A DNA stretch of 5,947 nucleotides from Candidatus Omnitrophota bacterium (GTDB lineage: Bacteria; Omnitrophota; Gorgyraeia; Gygaellales; Profunditerraquicolaceae), in NCBI GenBank assembly GCA_028715095.1, contig JAQUSM010000073.1:1-5947 (forward strand), read 5' to 3'. Positions 1-5,947 of this stretch are shown piece by piece; the stretch's first letter is position 1, and each line of letters begins with the position of its first letter. Below the pieces are notes generated by a model that had not been told where the DNA came from, made no database searches, and worked only from the letters and a program-made list of their open reading frames with translations. Made by a program: the position numbers and the translations under genes.

Positions 1-752
1 CCTGCCTGCGGCAAGAATATAATATTATTTTTAATGCCTAAATCATCCGCTTCCTTAACCAGCGCCCCTTTCATCTTTCCCTGCCCCACGACAAGCAACT
101 TAACCGGCGGAAAACTCTTTATAACTGCCTGCATGGCCTGAAGCAAATAAGTGTGGCCCTTAACATCGGATAAGCGGGCGACAATCCCGACCAGAGGGGC
201 TTCACCTATGCCCAAATCATCCCTTAACTTTTGCCGGGATGAATTGTCGCCAAAGCTTTGCACATCTATACCGTTATTGATTACGGAAATCTTCCGCCCA
301 TCCAGCTTAAAATCAGAGACGAGGTGCTCCTTCACCTGATCGCTTATGGCAATCAGGGCTTGCCCCCAGCAGGGAAACATCCTGCGCGATAATTTCGGCT
401 TAAAGAAACCATGGCAGGTAAAAATATGCGGCTTAGCCGAATAACGGCTCAACAAACTCCCTAAAACCTGGGTAGTCCGGCTATTGGAATGCACCAAATC
501 AATATTATATTCCCTGATTGCTTTCTTGAGCTTAAAAAAACTAAAGATAATCTTGGGGCTGATTTCTTTTTTTGTCCTTAAGGGGGCATTTATATGTTTT
601 ATGCCTGCTGCCGAGAATTTTTCCACAAGCTCACCGCCGCCTGAAGCCACATAAACATTATGGCCATTCTGCTTAAGCCCCTCCGCCAGGGTAAACAGAT
701 AGCTGGAGATCCCCCCCACATTAAGATGATTGGCTAGAAATAGTATATTCAC
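1..752 (-). CDS. GT4 (group 1) glycosyltransferase, 3'-truncated by the window edge
   Basis: A GTG start at 750-752 opens a frame that runs without a stop to the left window edge, giving 250 residues plus two bases. The start is supported by the immediate match to the GT4 N-terminus (MNILFLANHLNVGGISSYLF) and by overlap with the previous stop. Visible landmarks are NVGG at 11-14, LVHSNSR at 86-92, FTCHGFFK at 111-118, LIAISD at 133-138, INNGIDV at 158-164, the donor-domain GIVARLSDVKGH at 189-200, and LLVVGQGK at 219-226. The catalytic EX7E motif would lie beyond the edge, so an intact active site cannot be confirmed. The protein is clearly paralogous to the GT4 half of its upstream neighbour, with NVGG at the same residue numbers and the same CHG(F/Y)(F/Y)K segment. 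It probably adds a sugar to LPS core, O-chain or another surface glycan from a nucleotide-sugar donor in the cytoplasm. The specific sugar is unknown. Confidence 0.92.
   Translation of the reverse strand, partial: MNILFLANHLNVGGISSYLFTLAEGLKQNGHNVYVASGGGELVEKFSAAGIKHINAPLRTKKEISPKIIFSFFKLKKAIREYNIDLVHSNSRTTQVLGSLLSRYSAKPHIFTCHGFFKPKLSRRMFPCWGQALIAISDQVKEHLVSDFKLDGRKISVINNGIDVQSFGDNSSRQKLRDDLGIGEAPLVGIVARLSDVKGHTYLLQAMQAVIKSFPPVKLLVVGQGKMKGALVKEADDLGIKNNIIFLPQA
749..752 (-). other. GTGA stop/start overlap between the GT4-GT9 gene and the next GT4 gene
   Basis: On the minus strand the bases read GTGA. The TGA (749-751) ends the GT4-GT9 gene and the GTG (750-752) starts the next glycosyltransferase. 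The preceding sequence is AT-rich (AAATTAATCAA) with no Shine-Dalgarno match. This resembles the ATGA junction one gene earlier and again points to coupled translation. Confidence 0.8.
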
Positions 753-2842
753 TTGATTAATTTATCTATGGCCGCAAGTACTTCCTCAGGAGTAATCTGC
801 CCCATACAACGCTTACTCCGGCATTTAGTTTTATAACAGGGGCTGCAATCTAAATCCTTATTAATCACAATGCAGTTTTTTCCCGGCGGCAGGTGCCGGC
901 GGCTGTCAGTAGGCCCGAAAAGCGCGATAAAAGGAGTCCCCATTGCGGAGGCAATATGCAAAGGTGAAGAATCCGCTGAAATAAATACATGGCATTTCTT
1001 GATCAGAGCCGCCAGCTCATTTACGGTGGTTTTGCCGCAGGCATTAATAATCTTGGCGCCTTTCAGTGAACTTACAAGCAGTTCGGCGTAAGCTAAATCC
1101 TGGGCTGTACCTGTAATCACTACGCGGATATCGCGCAATCCCAGCTCTTCACAAAGCCGTATCATGTTTTGTTGCGGCCAAAGCTTGGTGCTCCACCTCT
1201 TGGATGCGCTGATATTGATCCCTACTATTTTCTGCGCCTGGCTTAACCATTGGGCATTTAAAAGCTCCTCCATATGTTTTATATCATCGGCAGACGGCCA
1301 AAGCTCAAGCGAATTGTCCAAAAGATCGATACCGAGCATTTTTAATATTCTGAACTGATGCGTTACCGGATCAATAGGGGGTTTATCGTCTTTAATGCGA
1401 TGCCGGAGCAGGAAAGAAAACTTCCCGTTGTCATAACCATAACAATTAACGCAGCCGCTTAGATAAGAAAGTATATGGCTGGCCCGGTTATTCTGCAAGT
1501 CTATGACTATGTCAAAATTCTTCTTCCTTAAAGCGCTGCCGATGCCCCATAATCCCCTTAGCCCCTTATCGTTATTTTTTAGATCGCAGACCATAAGCTC
1601 ATCAACATAAGGGCTTCTCAAGAGGACGTCTTTTGACTCCTCGCCGGTCAAAAAGCTTATCTTGTAATTATCCTGGGAAAACTTCTGCCAGAGAGCTCTT
1701 AAGGCCGCGGTAGAAAGAATTATATCTCCCAGGGAACTCAATTTGATTACCAGGATCTTGAAATTACTTAAAGCGTCGCGATAAACATCAAGGGTATTCT
1801 TGACCATCAACTCTACCGTATATTTTTCCTTAATCTTTATATAAGCATTTTCCGCCAAACTCTGCGCTAACTGCGTATCTTCAAAAATACGCAGTACGGC
1901 ATCCGCCATACTTTTATGATCTGCCGGAGGCACTAACAGGCCGTTTTTACCGTCTTCAATAATATCAATCACCCCGCCTACTTTAGTAGCCACTACCGGT
2001 ACCCCGCTTGCCTGGGCTTCAACGACCACCCGGCCAAACGCTTCGTGGGTTGTCGTAGCTAAGACTACCAGGTCCAAATGCGCCAATATTCCGGGGATAT
2101 CCCTCTGTGTCCCTAAAAATTCCGTGCAATGCCAGAGTCCCAGCCGGCGCACCAGCACCTGGACCTCTTCTTTATATGCCTCTTTTGACGCCGGGGCATC
2201 GCCGACTATCCAGATTTTTAAACGCGGAACACTCCGGGAGATCCGCGCCATAGCCTTAATAAAATGCAAGTGCCCTTTTAAAGGAGTGATCCTGCCGATG
2301 ATGCCTACGTTAAATTCATCTTTTCTCTTTGACTTGGGATCAAGGTATTTGAATCTTTCCAGATCCACGCTGCGCGGGACAAGCCTGATCCGTTCGTGGG
2401 GCACCGCGAAATCCTCAATCATATGCCGGGCAATCACGTTACTTAAAACAATCACCCTCTTGGCCCAGCCCATTACCAGGCTGAAGAAATGTTTTTTGTA
2501 GTAGCCGTGACAAGTAGTTATAAATACGGCTTTAGTCCTGCGGCAGGCAAAATAAGCAATCCATGCCGGTACGCGCGAACGGGCGTGCACAACATCAATC
2601 TCCTCCCGCTTGATTATTTCAGCCAAAAGAGGAATTAATTTATATATCGATAAAATAGATTTCTTATGCACTGCCAATGTGTAATGCTTTGCGCCGCTGG
2701 CCTCAAGCTCTTTGACCAAGGACCCTCCGGCGGAAACCACGACTACCTTATGCCCCAGGCGCACCAGATATTTAGATAAATCCAGGGTTCCGGTTTCAAC
2801 CCCTCCGACATTAAGCTCCGGTAATATTTGAAGTACTTTCAT
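749..2842 (-). CDS. Fusion protein: GT4 glycosyltransferase + GT9 heptosyltransferase-type glycosyltransferase
   Basis: This 697-residue frame holds two retaining/inverting GT-B enzymes in tandem. Residues 1 to about 360 are a GT4 (group 1) glycosyltransferase. It has NVGGVETGT (11-19) near the N-terminus, VVHARSR (84-90), TTCHGYYK (109-116), IIGRITPLKGH (181-191) in the donor domain, and the EX7E motif HEAFGRVVVEA with E267 and E275. Residues 361-697 are a GT9 domain of the WaaC/WaaF/WaaQ type. It shows ILVIKLSSLGDIILSTAALR (363-382), DIVIDLQNN (444-452), NISASKRWSTKLWP (543-556) and ADSSPLHIASAMGTP (623-637) followed by LFGPTD (641-646). Its Cys-rich tail has C666, C669, C674 and C679. Both modules look complete, with no Met at the junction to start the GT9 part separately. 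GT9 enzymes commonly add heptose to LPS core, so a core-assembly role is likely, but the sugars and linkages cannot be read. An unusual PRSVD replaces the common PNGVD in the GT4 half (156-160). The gene starts on an ATGA overlap and ends on a GTGA overlap. Confidence 0.93.
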   Translation of the reverse strand: MKVLQILPELNVGGVETGTLDLSKYLVRLGHKVVVVSAGGSLVKELEASGAKHYTLAVHKKSILSIYKLIPLLAEIIKREEIDVVHARSRVPAWIAYFACRRTKAVFITTCHGYYKKHFFSLVMGWAKRVIVLSNVIARHMIEDFAVPHERIRLVPRSVDLERFKYLDPKSKRKDEFNVGIIGRITPLKGHLHFIKAMARISRSVPRLKIWIVGDAPASKEAYKEEVQVLVRRLGLWHCTEFLGTQRDIPGILAHLDLVVLATTTHEAFGRVVVEAQASGVPVVATKVGGVIDIIEDGKNGLLVPPADHKSMADAVLRIFEDTQLAQSLAENAYIKIKEKYTVELMVKNTLDVYRDALSNFKILVIKLSSLGDIILSTAALRALWQKFSQDNYKISFLTGEESKDVLLRSPYVDELMVCDLKNNDKGLRGLWGIGSALRKKNFDIVIDLQNNRASHILSYLSGCVNCYGYDNGKFSFLLRHRIKDDKPPIDPVTHQFRILKMLGIDLLDNSLELWPSADDIKHMEELLNAQWLSQAQKIVGINISASKRWSTKLWPQQNMIRLCEELGLRDIRVVITGTAQDLAYAELLVSSLKGAKIINACGKTTVNELAALIKKCHVFISADSSPLHIASAMGTPFIALFGPTDSRRHLPPGKNCIVINKDLDCSPCYKTKCRSKRCMGQITPEEVLAAIDKLIK
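2839..2842 (-). other. ATGA stop/start overlap between the acyltransferase-ELM1 and GT4-GT9 genes
   Basis: On the minus strand the four bases read ATGA. The TGA (2839-2841) ends the acyltransferase-ELM1 gene and the ATG (2840-2842) begins the GT4-GT9 gene. The preceding bases (GATAGAATACT) contain no good Shine-Dalgarno sequence, so translation of the second gene probably depends on re-initiation by ribosomes finishing the first. Confidence 0.85.
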
Positions 2843-4800
2843 AGTATTCTATCTAACGCTGCGCTTACTTTTAAGTTATCCTCCGGCAATCTCACCTCGG
2901 GATGAATCCGCCATATTTCTTCAATGGAGCTAAAGAACTCTTTAGTTTCTTTAAAATATATATACCTTTTACTTTCATAGTTTTCCAGGAAGCGCTGATG
3001 TTTCCTGCTAAGCCCGCAAGCCTGAAATACCAGAACATATTTTCCTGCCATAACCGCTTCAGAGATCATTGAGATGCTTTCCGGAGAACAGATAATTACC
3101 CTGCTTAACCCCAGTATGCCGCCTACGGCATCAGGGTGATTTCTTTCATTAGCGATAATCAAAAGCTTGCAGCGCTCATAAGCTCCGAATTCATTTTTAA
3201 TCGCTTGCTCCGCCTCAGGCGGCGTACGGCGGGAGGTTGAAACCAGGATATCCGCATCCAGCTCTTCGGCGGATTTCTTGATTTGGTCTGCCAACTCTAT
3301 TATTGCCTGCCGGCTGATTGAAAACTTCCTGCTGTTGCCTCCGATTAAGATACCAATGCAGGGTTTTAATAAAGGCCCCTTTAGAAAATCAGATTGCTGC
3401 AACCTGGCTGACCTTTCTTTTAAATAATCCGCGTCAACTAAGTTAAGCGCCCCTTCAGTTACCACCACATTTTTAGAAGACAGGGCCCTTCCGCCTGAAA
3501 TATCATGCGCGGGAATAATCGCCAGATCAAACCTTTTCAAGCCCAGGTTTGCCGGACGCATCACAACAATAGATTTAGCCTGGTTAAGCTTAGCCAGTAT
3601 ATAATTTACCGCGCTCAATTTATCTCCGGCAGAAATAACAATGTCAAGATTAAGGCCGATTAAACCCTGCCAGCTTTCCCCGGTAAGGGCATGACGCAGA
3701 TACCGCAGGCAAAAATGGTATCTATGCTTACCGCTAAGATTAACCAGGCAATTTAATATAAACCTTCTCAGGTTACTGCGGAACTTTACCTGGCGTATAG
3801 AAAGAGTGGTCTTTATTCCCGGAACGCTTGATTGCCGGTTAATCAATTTAGCTACGCTTTCAGACTGATGCAGATGCCCGGCCTTACCGTCGGAAATGAT
3901 TAGGACCTCTTTTTCTTTACCGTATTTCCAAATCTTATAAGTCCAGAGGTACTCATAAGGATATTGCCGGATATATTTTTCATAAATATTAACCAGCCTC
4001 TGCAGGTTGTCCAGCAGGTCTTTTTCGGTATTGCCGCTTTTAGTTACCGTATAAACCTGGTCCAGGATAACTTTTGTATAAGGCCCTTTTATGCGCGTAT
4101 AAAAAACAGGGATTATGGAACAGTCATACTTCAATGCCAGCTTTACCGCGCCGGTTGACATAGAGGCGGCTTTGCCAAAGAATTTTACGATCTCTCCGTT
4201 TTTGCCTCCCTGATCCGCAGTCAAGCCGATCGATTGATTGCCCTTAAGCGCCTCAATCAATTGGCGCATCCCGGTTTCTTTATGGATAAGTTTTGCGCCC
4301 TGTTTAACCCGGTAAGAATTAAGCAGGGCGTTTAACCGCGGAAAACCCTGCTGGCGCACAAAGAGCATAAAAGGAAACCCCAGATTCGCGCAGATAATAT
4401 TGGAAAGCTCCCAGCTCCCTTCGTGTGTGGCCAGGAAAATTACGCCTTTGCCCCTCTTAAAAGCTTCATCAATAAAATGCCTGTTCTCAATATGGATATA
4501 TTTCTCAAGATATCGCTTATTTATGCGCGGGATAAAAGAAATTTCTATAAGGTTCTGGCCGAAAGCCTGGTAAGCCCTGCGGGTAAGCCTTGATGCCAGC
4601 TGAAAATCATTATTTTTCGCAACTGCCTTTCTGATATTTGCGTAAGCGACCGCACGGTGCTTAGCATCAAAAAAATAAATAAGATCCCCCAGCCTCCTGC
4701 CTAAAAACAGGCTTGCATTTAAAGGCAGGAAAGAAGAAAAGAAGCTGCTGGCCTTAAAGAGAAAACAGCTTAAGTAATCGGCGATCAAATTCTGCTTCAT
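2839..4800 (-). CDS. Fusion protein: LpxL/HtrB-type lipid A acyltransferase + ELM1-like (PF06258) domain
   Basis: Two complete domains share one 653-residue frame. Residues 1 to about 295 are a lipid A secondary acyltransferase of the LpxL/HtrB class, which transfers an acyl chain from acyl-ACP to the lipid A precursor at the inner membrane. A hydrophobic N-terminus (about 8-44) precedes the catalytic HX4E motif THEGSWE, with H126 and E131. Then come ADQGGKNGEIVKFFG (195-209), the PVFYTR strand (231-236) and the domain end LWTYKIWKYG (285-294). About residues 298-653 match the ELM1 family: LIISDGKAGHLHQS (300-313), ISAGDKL (389-395), LAIIPAHD (426-433), VVVTEGALN (445-453), ILIGGNSRKF (484-493), TSRRTPPEAE (522-531) and SPESISMISEAVMAGK (572-587). 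ELM1 domains are predicted to have a GT-B glycosyltransferase-like fold, but their bacterial activity is not established, so a sugar-transfer role is an inference. The acyltransferase call is firm at class level; the exact acyl position cannot be read. The stop overlaps the next start by 4 bp. Confidence 0.9.
   Translation of the reverse strand: MKQNLIADYLSCFLFKASSFFSSFLPLNASLFLGRRLGDLIYFFDAKHRAVAYANIRKAVAKNNDFQLASRLTRRAYQAFGQNLIEISFIPRINKRYLEKYIHIENRHFIDEAFKRGKGVIFLATHEGSWELSNIICANLGFPFMLFVRQQGFPRLNALLNSYRVKQGAKLIHKETGMRQLIEALKGNQSIGLTADQGGKNGEIVKFFGKAASMSTGAVKLALKYDCSIIPVFYTRIKGPYTKVILDQVYTVTKSGNTEKDLLDNLQRLVNIYEKYIRQYPYEYLWTYKIWKYGKEKEVLIISDGKAGHLHQSESVAKLINRQSSVPGIKTTLSIRQVKFRSNLRRFILNCLVNLSGKHRYHFCLRYLRHALTGESWQGLIGLNLDIVISAGDKLSAVNYILAKLNQAKSIVVMRPANLGLKRFDLAIIPAHDISGGRALSSKNVVVTEGALNLVDADYLKERSARLQQSDFLKGPLLKPCIGILIGGNSRKFSISRQAIIELADQIKKSAEELDADILVSTSRRTPPEAEQAIKNEFGAYERCKLLIIANERNHPDAVGGILGLSRVIICSPESISMISEAVMAGKYVLVFQACGLSRKHQRFLENYESKRYIYFKETKEFFSSIEEIWRIHPEVRLPEDNLKVSAALDRIL
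4754..4800 (-). other. 47-bp overlap of the lpxK 3' end with the acyltransferase-ELM1 5' end
   Basis: The ATG of the downstream gene (4798-4800) lies inside lpxK, 47 bp before the end of the lpxK stop codon, in a different frame. The DNA encodes both the LpxK tail (about NEAEFDRRLLKLFSL) and the first residues MKQNLIADYLSCFLF of the acyltransferase. No strong Shine-Dalgarno sequence precedes the ATG, and the nearby upstream bases read AACTAAGA. This is longer than the usual 1-4 bp overlap and suggests translational coupling. A TTG at 4786-4788 (residue 5) is an alternative start and would still leave a 35-bp overlap. Confidence 0.7.
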
Positions 4801-5809
4801 TCTTAGTTATATCAAGTTTAATATTCAAAGAGAATATACGCGCCTGATCAAATTTTAACCTGGCAATCTTTACGGCGTCCTTTTCAGTCGTAATAATCGT
4901 ATCCAGATTCCTGGTCCTGGCGCATTCAATAATACCGTCTAAATCTGCCTGCGTATAATCATGATGGTCGGCAAACCTTAAAGCCTGGGCAATCTTAACT
5001 CCCAGCGAGCTAACCGTATTCTCAAAGAGCTGCGGGCTGCCTATTCCTGAAAAGATTACCGCAGATTTTCCTTGAAAACTATCTGTCCTTAAGATTTCGG
5101 CAGGTTTATCGAGATTGCTAAAACTCTCCGCCTTATGGGTTGGTTCAACAATCAGTGCCCGGGGATTAAGCTGTTTTAATCTAGCGGAGATGCCTGAGGT
5201 ATCCTGGCCCGGATTAACCTGGGTCAAGACAAAAATATCCGAACGGGATAATCCTCCCAGCGGCCCGCGTAAAAAACCAGCGGGAAGCAAGCGCAAATTG
5301 CTGAAAGGGTCTTGGGCATTGATAGTAACAAGTTCTAAATCTTTAAATATCTTCCATTGCTGCATGCCGTCATCCAGAATCAATGTATCCGCGGCGTAAT
5401 CTTTAATTGCCCTGAATGCTGCTCTCAACCTGTTTTTATCTACAAGCACGGGGACTTGAGGAAGTTTTCTTTGCAGCATCTCAGGCTCATCACCCATGCC
5501 TTGCATACCCGGAAGCCTTGCGTCTCTTTTGTAGCCCCGGCTAAGCACCGCTATTTTATTACCTCTCTGATTGAGTTTAGCAGCCAGGTATTCCACAAGA
5601 GCGGTCTTACCTGTGCCCCCCAGAGTAATATTACCTACGCTGATCACCTTGCAATTAAGGCGCGCCGGATGCAGCCTGTAAAAAATAACCAGGATGCCCA
5701 CAACTAAACCATAAATCAAAGAAAAAACAAACAGCAGGCCCCTTAAAAATGCAGCTTGAGGCCCTTTTATTTTACCGGTAACTAAATTATAGAGATAGTC
5801 TCTCAACAA
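4754..5809 (-). CDS. lpxK: Tetraacyldisaccharide 4'-kinase LpxK (lipid A biosynthesis)
   Basis: LpxK phosphorylates the 4' position of the tetraacylated glucosamine disaccharide with ATP, making lipid IVA at the inner face of the cytoplasmic membrane. At 351 residues the length is normal for the family. An N-terminal membrane helix covers about residues 20-45. The P-loop GNITLGGTGKT is at 59-69, followed by SRGYKR at 90-95 and GDEP at 106-109. The Walker B-like LDDGMQ is at 145-150, LLPAGFLRGPL at 174-184, FSGIGSP at 253-259, DHHDYT at 281-286 and TTEKDAVK at 307-314. These are the family landmarks in the right order, including the Asp of GDEP and the His of DHH, which I take to be the catalytic pair described for this enzyme. 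No ATG occurs before residue 102, well past the P-loop, so the start must be a non-ATG codon; TTG at 5807-5809 or the adjacent TTG is the best choice. The gene starts 15 bp after the upstream gene and its last 47 bp overlap the next. No key residue appears to be missing. Confidence 0.96.
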   Translation of the reverse strand: MLRDYLYNLVTGKIKGPQAAFLRGLLFVFSLIYGLVVGILVIFYRLHPARLNCKVISVGNITLGGTGKTALVEYLAAKLNQRGNKIAVLSRGYKRDARLPGMQGMGDEPEMLQRKLPQVPVLVDKNRLRAAFRAIKDYAADTLILDDGMQQWKIFKDLELVTINAQDPFSNLRLLPAGFLRGPLGGLSRSDIFVLTQVNPGQDTSGISARLKQLNPRALIVEPTHKAESFSNLDKPAEILRTDSFQGKSAVIFSGIGSPQLFENTVSSLGVKIAQALRFADHHDYTQADLDGIIECARTRNLDTIITTEKDAVKIARLKFDQARIFSLNIKLDITKNEAEFDRRLLKLFSL

Positions 5810-5814
5810 AAATA

Positions 5815-5818
5815 CCCC
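5815..5818 (-). promoter_or_regulatory. Weak Shine-Dalgarno-like GGGG before the TTG start of lpxK
   Basis: On the minus strand the 15-bp gap before lpxK reads CCGGGGT followed by TATTT-like sequence and then TTG TTG. The G run is 5 nt from the first TTG (5807-5809) and 8 nt from the second (5804-5806). The second spacing is closer to the usual optimum, so translation may begin one codon later than annotated. Complementarity to the 16S tail is only partial. Confidence 0.35.
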
Positions 5819-5824
5819 GGATAT

Positions 5825-5947
5825 CTAAATTACTTTAAAAAGCATTAAGAACCCGATGATAATGAACAAAGACGCGCCGATATAGCGGATCAGCTCCGGC
5901 CTGATAAATTTAGCCAAAATCGCTCCCAGGAAAACCGAGATTATCGT
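5825..5947 (-). CDS. C-terminal end of a probable GDT1/UPF0016 (TMEM165-like) membrane protein, 5'-truncated
   Basis: The frame is open from the right window edge to a TAG stop and gives the last 40 residues of a protein whose start lies outside the window. The visible part has a hydrophobic stretch containing VFLGAILAKFI, a short polar loop RPELIRYIG, and a final hydrophobic helix ASLFIIIGFLMLF before a two- or three-residue tail. A small-residue helix, an 'I(R)PELIR' loop and an 'LFIxxG' helix ending the protein fit the C-terminal end of GDT1/UPF0016 proteins. That family is known for Mn2+/Ca2+ transport across membranes (TMEM165 and Gdt1p in eukaryotes, Mn export in some bacteria). The diagnostic E-x-G-D-K/R motifs are not in the window, so the family call rests on the tail alone. 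Another small polytopic exporter family remains possible. The stop lies 15 bp before the lpxK start, so the two are probably cotranscribed. Confidence 0.55.
   Translation of the reverse strand, partial: TIISVFLGAILAKFIRPELIRYIGASLFIIIGFLMLFKVI

Noticed and set aside
711..717. Run of seven C (G on the coding strand) near the start of the truncated GT4 gene, a possible phase-variation tract
   Set aside because: It encodes the conserved Val-Gly-Gly of the GT4 N-terminus and is only 7 bases long, which is short for a slippage switch.
883..903. Short direct repeat CCGGCGGC (883-890 and 896-903)
   Set aside because: It lies inside the GT9 coding sequence and is explained by Arg/Pro/Gly codons; there are no further copies and no mobile-element context.
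151..1358. Plus-strand open frames at 151-339, 870-1091 and 1164-1358
   Set aside because: They are antisense to well-conserved glycosyltransferase sequence, short, and without a ribosome binding site or family features.
1750..1775. Possibility that the GT4-GT9 fusion is really two genes with an internal start
   Set aside because: No stop codon and no ATG or GTG with a ribosome binding site occurs at the junction; the frame is continuous through a typical GT9 beginning.
2124..2501. Plus-strand open frame of 125 codons
   Set aside because: It lies entirely antisense to the conserved GT4 domain, has no recognisable motif and no operon context; it is a shadow of the real gene.
3964..4158. Plus-strand open frame of 64 codons
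   Set aside because: It is antisense to the end of the acyltransferase domain and has no independent support.
5115..5707. Two overlapping plus-strand open frames (5115-5399 and 5357-5707)
   Set aside because: Both are antisense to lpxK motifs (P-loop, GDEP, LDDGMQ, LLPAG). The translations are low-complexity and match no family.
1..5947. CRISPR array, tRNA/rRNA, riboswitch, terminator hairpin or insertion sequence
   Set aside because: The window is coding almost throughout, the only gap being 15 bp (5810-5824); no repeats, structured RNA motifs or transposase fragments were seen.

Overview
The window is a compact piece of a lipopolysaccharide (LPS) / lipid A biosynthesis operon. Every gene lies on the minus strand, so transcription runs from right to left, and the window cuts the first and last genes. 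In transcription order it holds: (1) the last 40 residues of a small membrane protein that looks like the GDT1/UPF0016 (TMEM165) cation-transporter family; (2) lpxK, the lipid A 4'-kinase; (3) a 653-residue protein joining an LpxL/HtrB-type lipid A acyltransferase to a complete ELM1-like domain (the family named after a plant mitochondrial fission protein, PF06258); (4) a 697-residue protein joining a GT4 glycosyltransferase to a GT9 (heptosyltransferase-type) glycosyltransferase; (5) the first 250 residues of a second GT4 glycosyltransferase, cut by the left window edge.

The layout is very tight. The gap between genes 1 and 2 is 15 bp, genes 2 and 3 overlap by 47 bp, and genes 3/4 and 4/5 overlap by 4 and 3 bp (ATGA and GTGA junctions). 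I see no internal promoter, terminator, RNA gene, repeat array or mobile element. The operon promoter must lie to the right of the window and the terminator to the left.

The genes fit one membrane-surface pathway. LpxK adds the 4'-phosphate to the tetraacyl disaccharide, and the acyltransferase adds a secondary acyl chain. The GT4, GT9 and possibly ELM1 modules would then add core or other surface sugars. A Kdo transferase (waaA/kdtA), normally needed between LpxK and LpxL, is not in the window.

Lipid A genes mean a Gram-negative (diderm) bacterium. Base composition is moderate to slightly AT-rich by eye. The two fusion enzymes and the mixed glycosyltransferase set differ from the usual proteobacterial arrangement and suggest an uncultured diderm lineage, possibly Omnitrophota or another PVC-related group. 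That placement is an inference from style only. The most interesting points are the acyltransferase-ELM1 fusion, which links the poorly understood bacterial ELM1 family to lipid A assembly, and the GT4-GT9 fusion beside a paralogous GT4.
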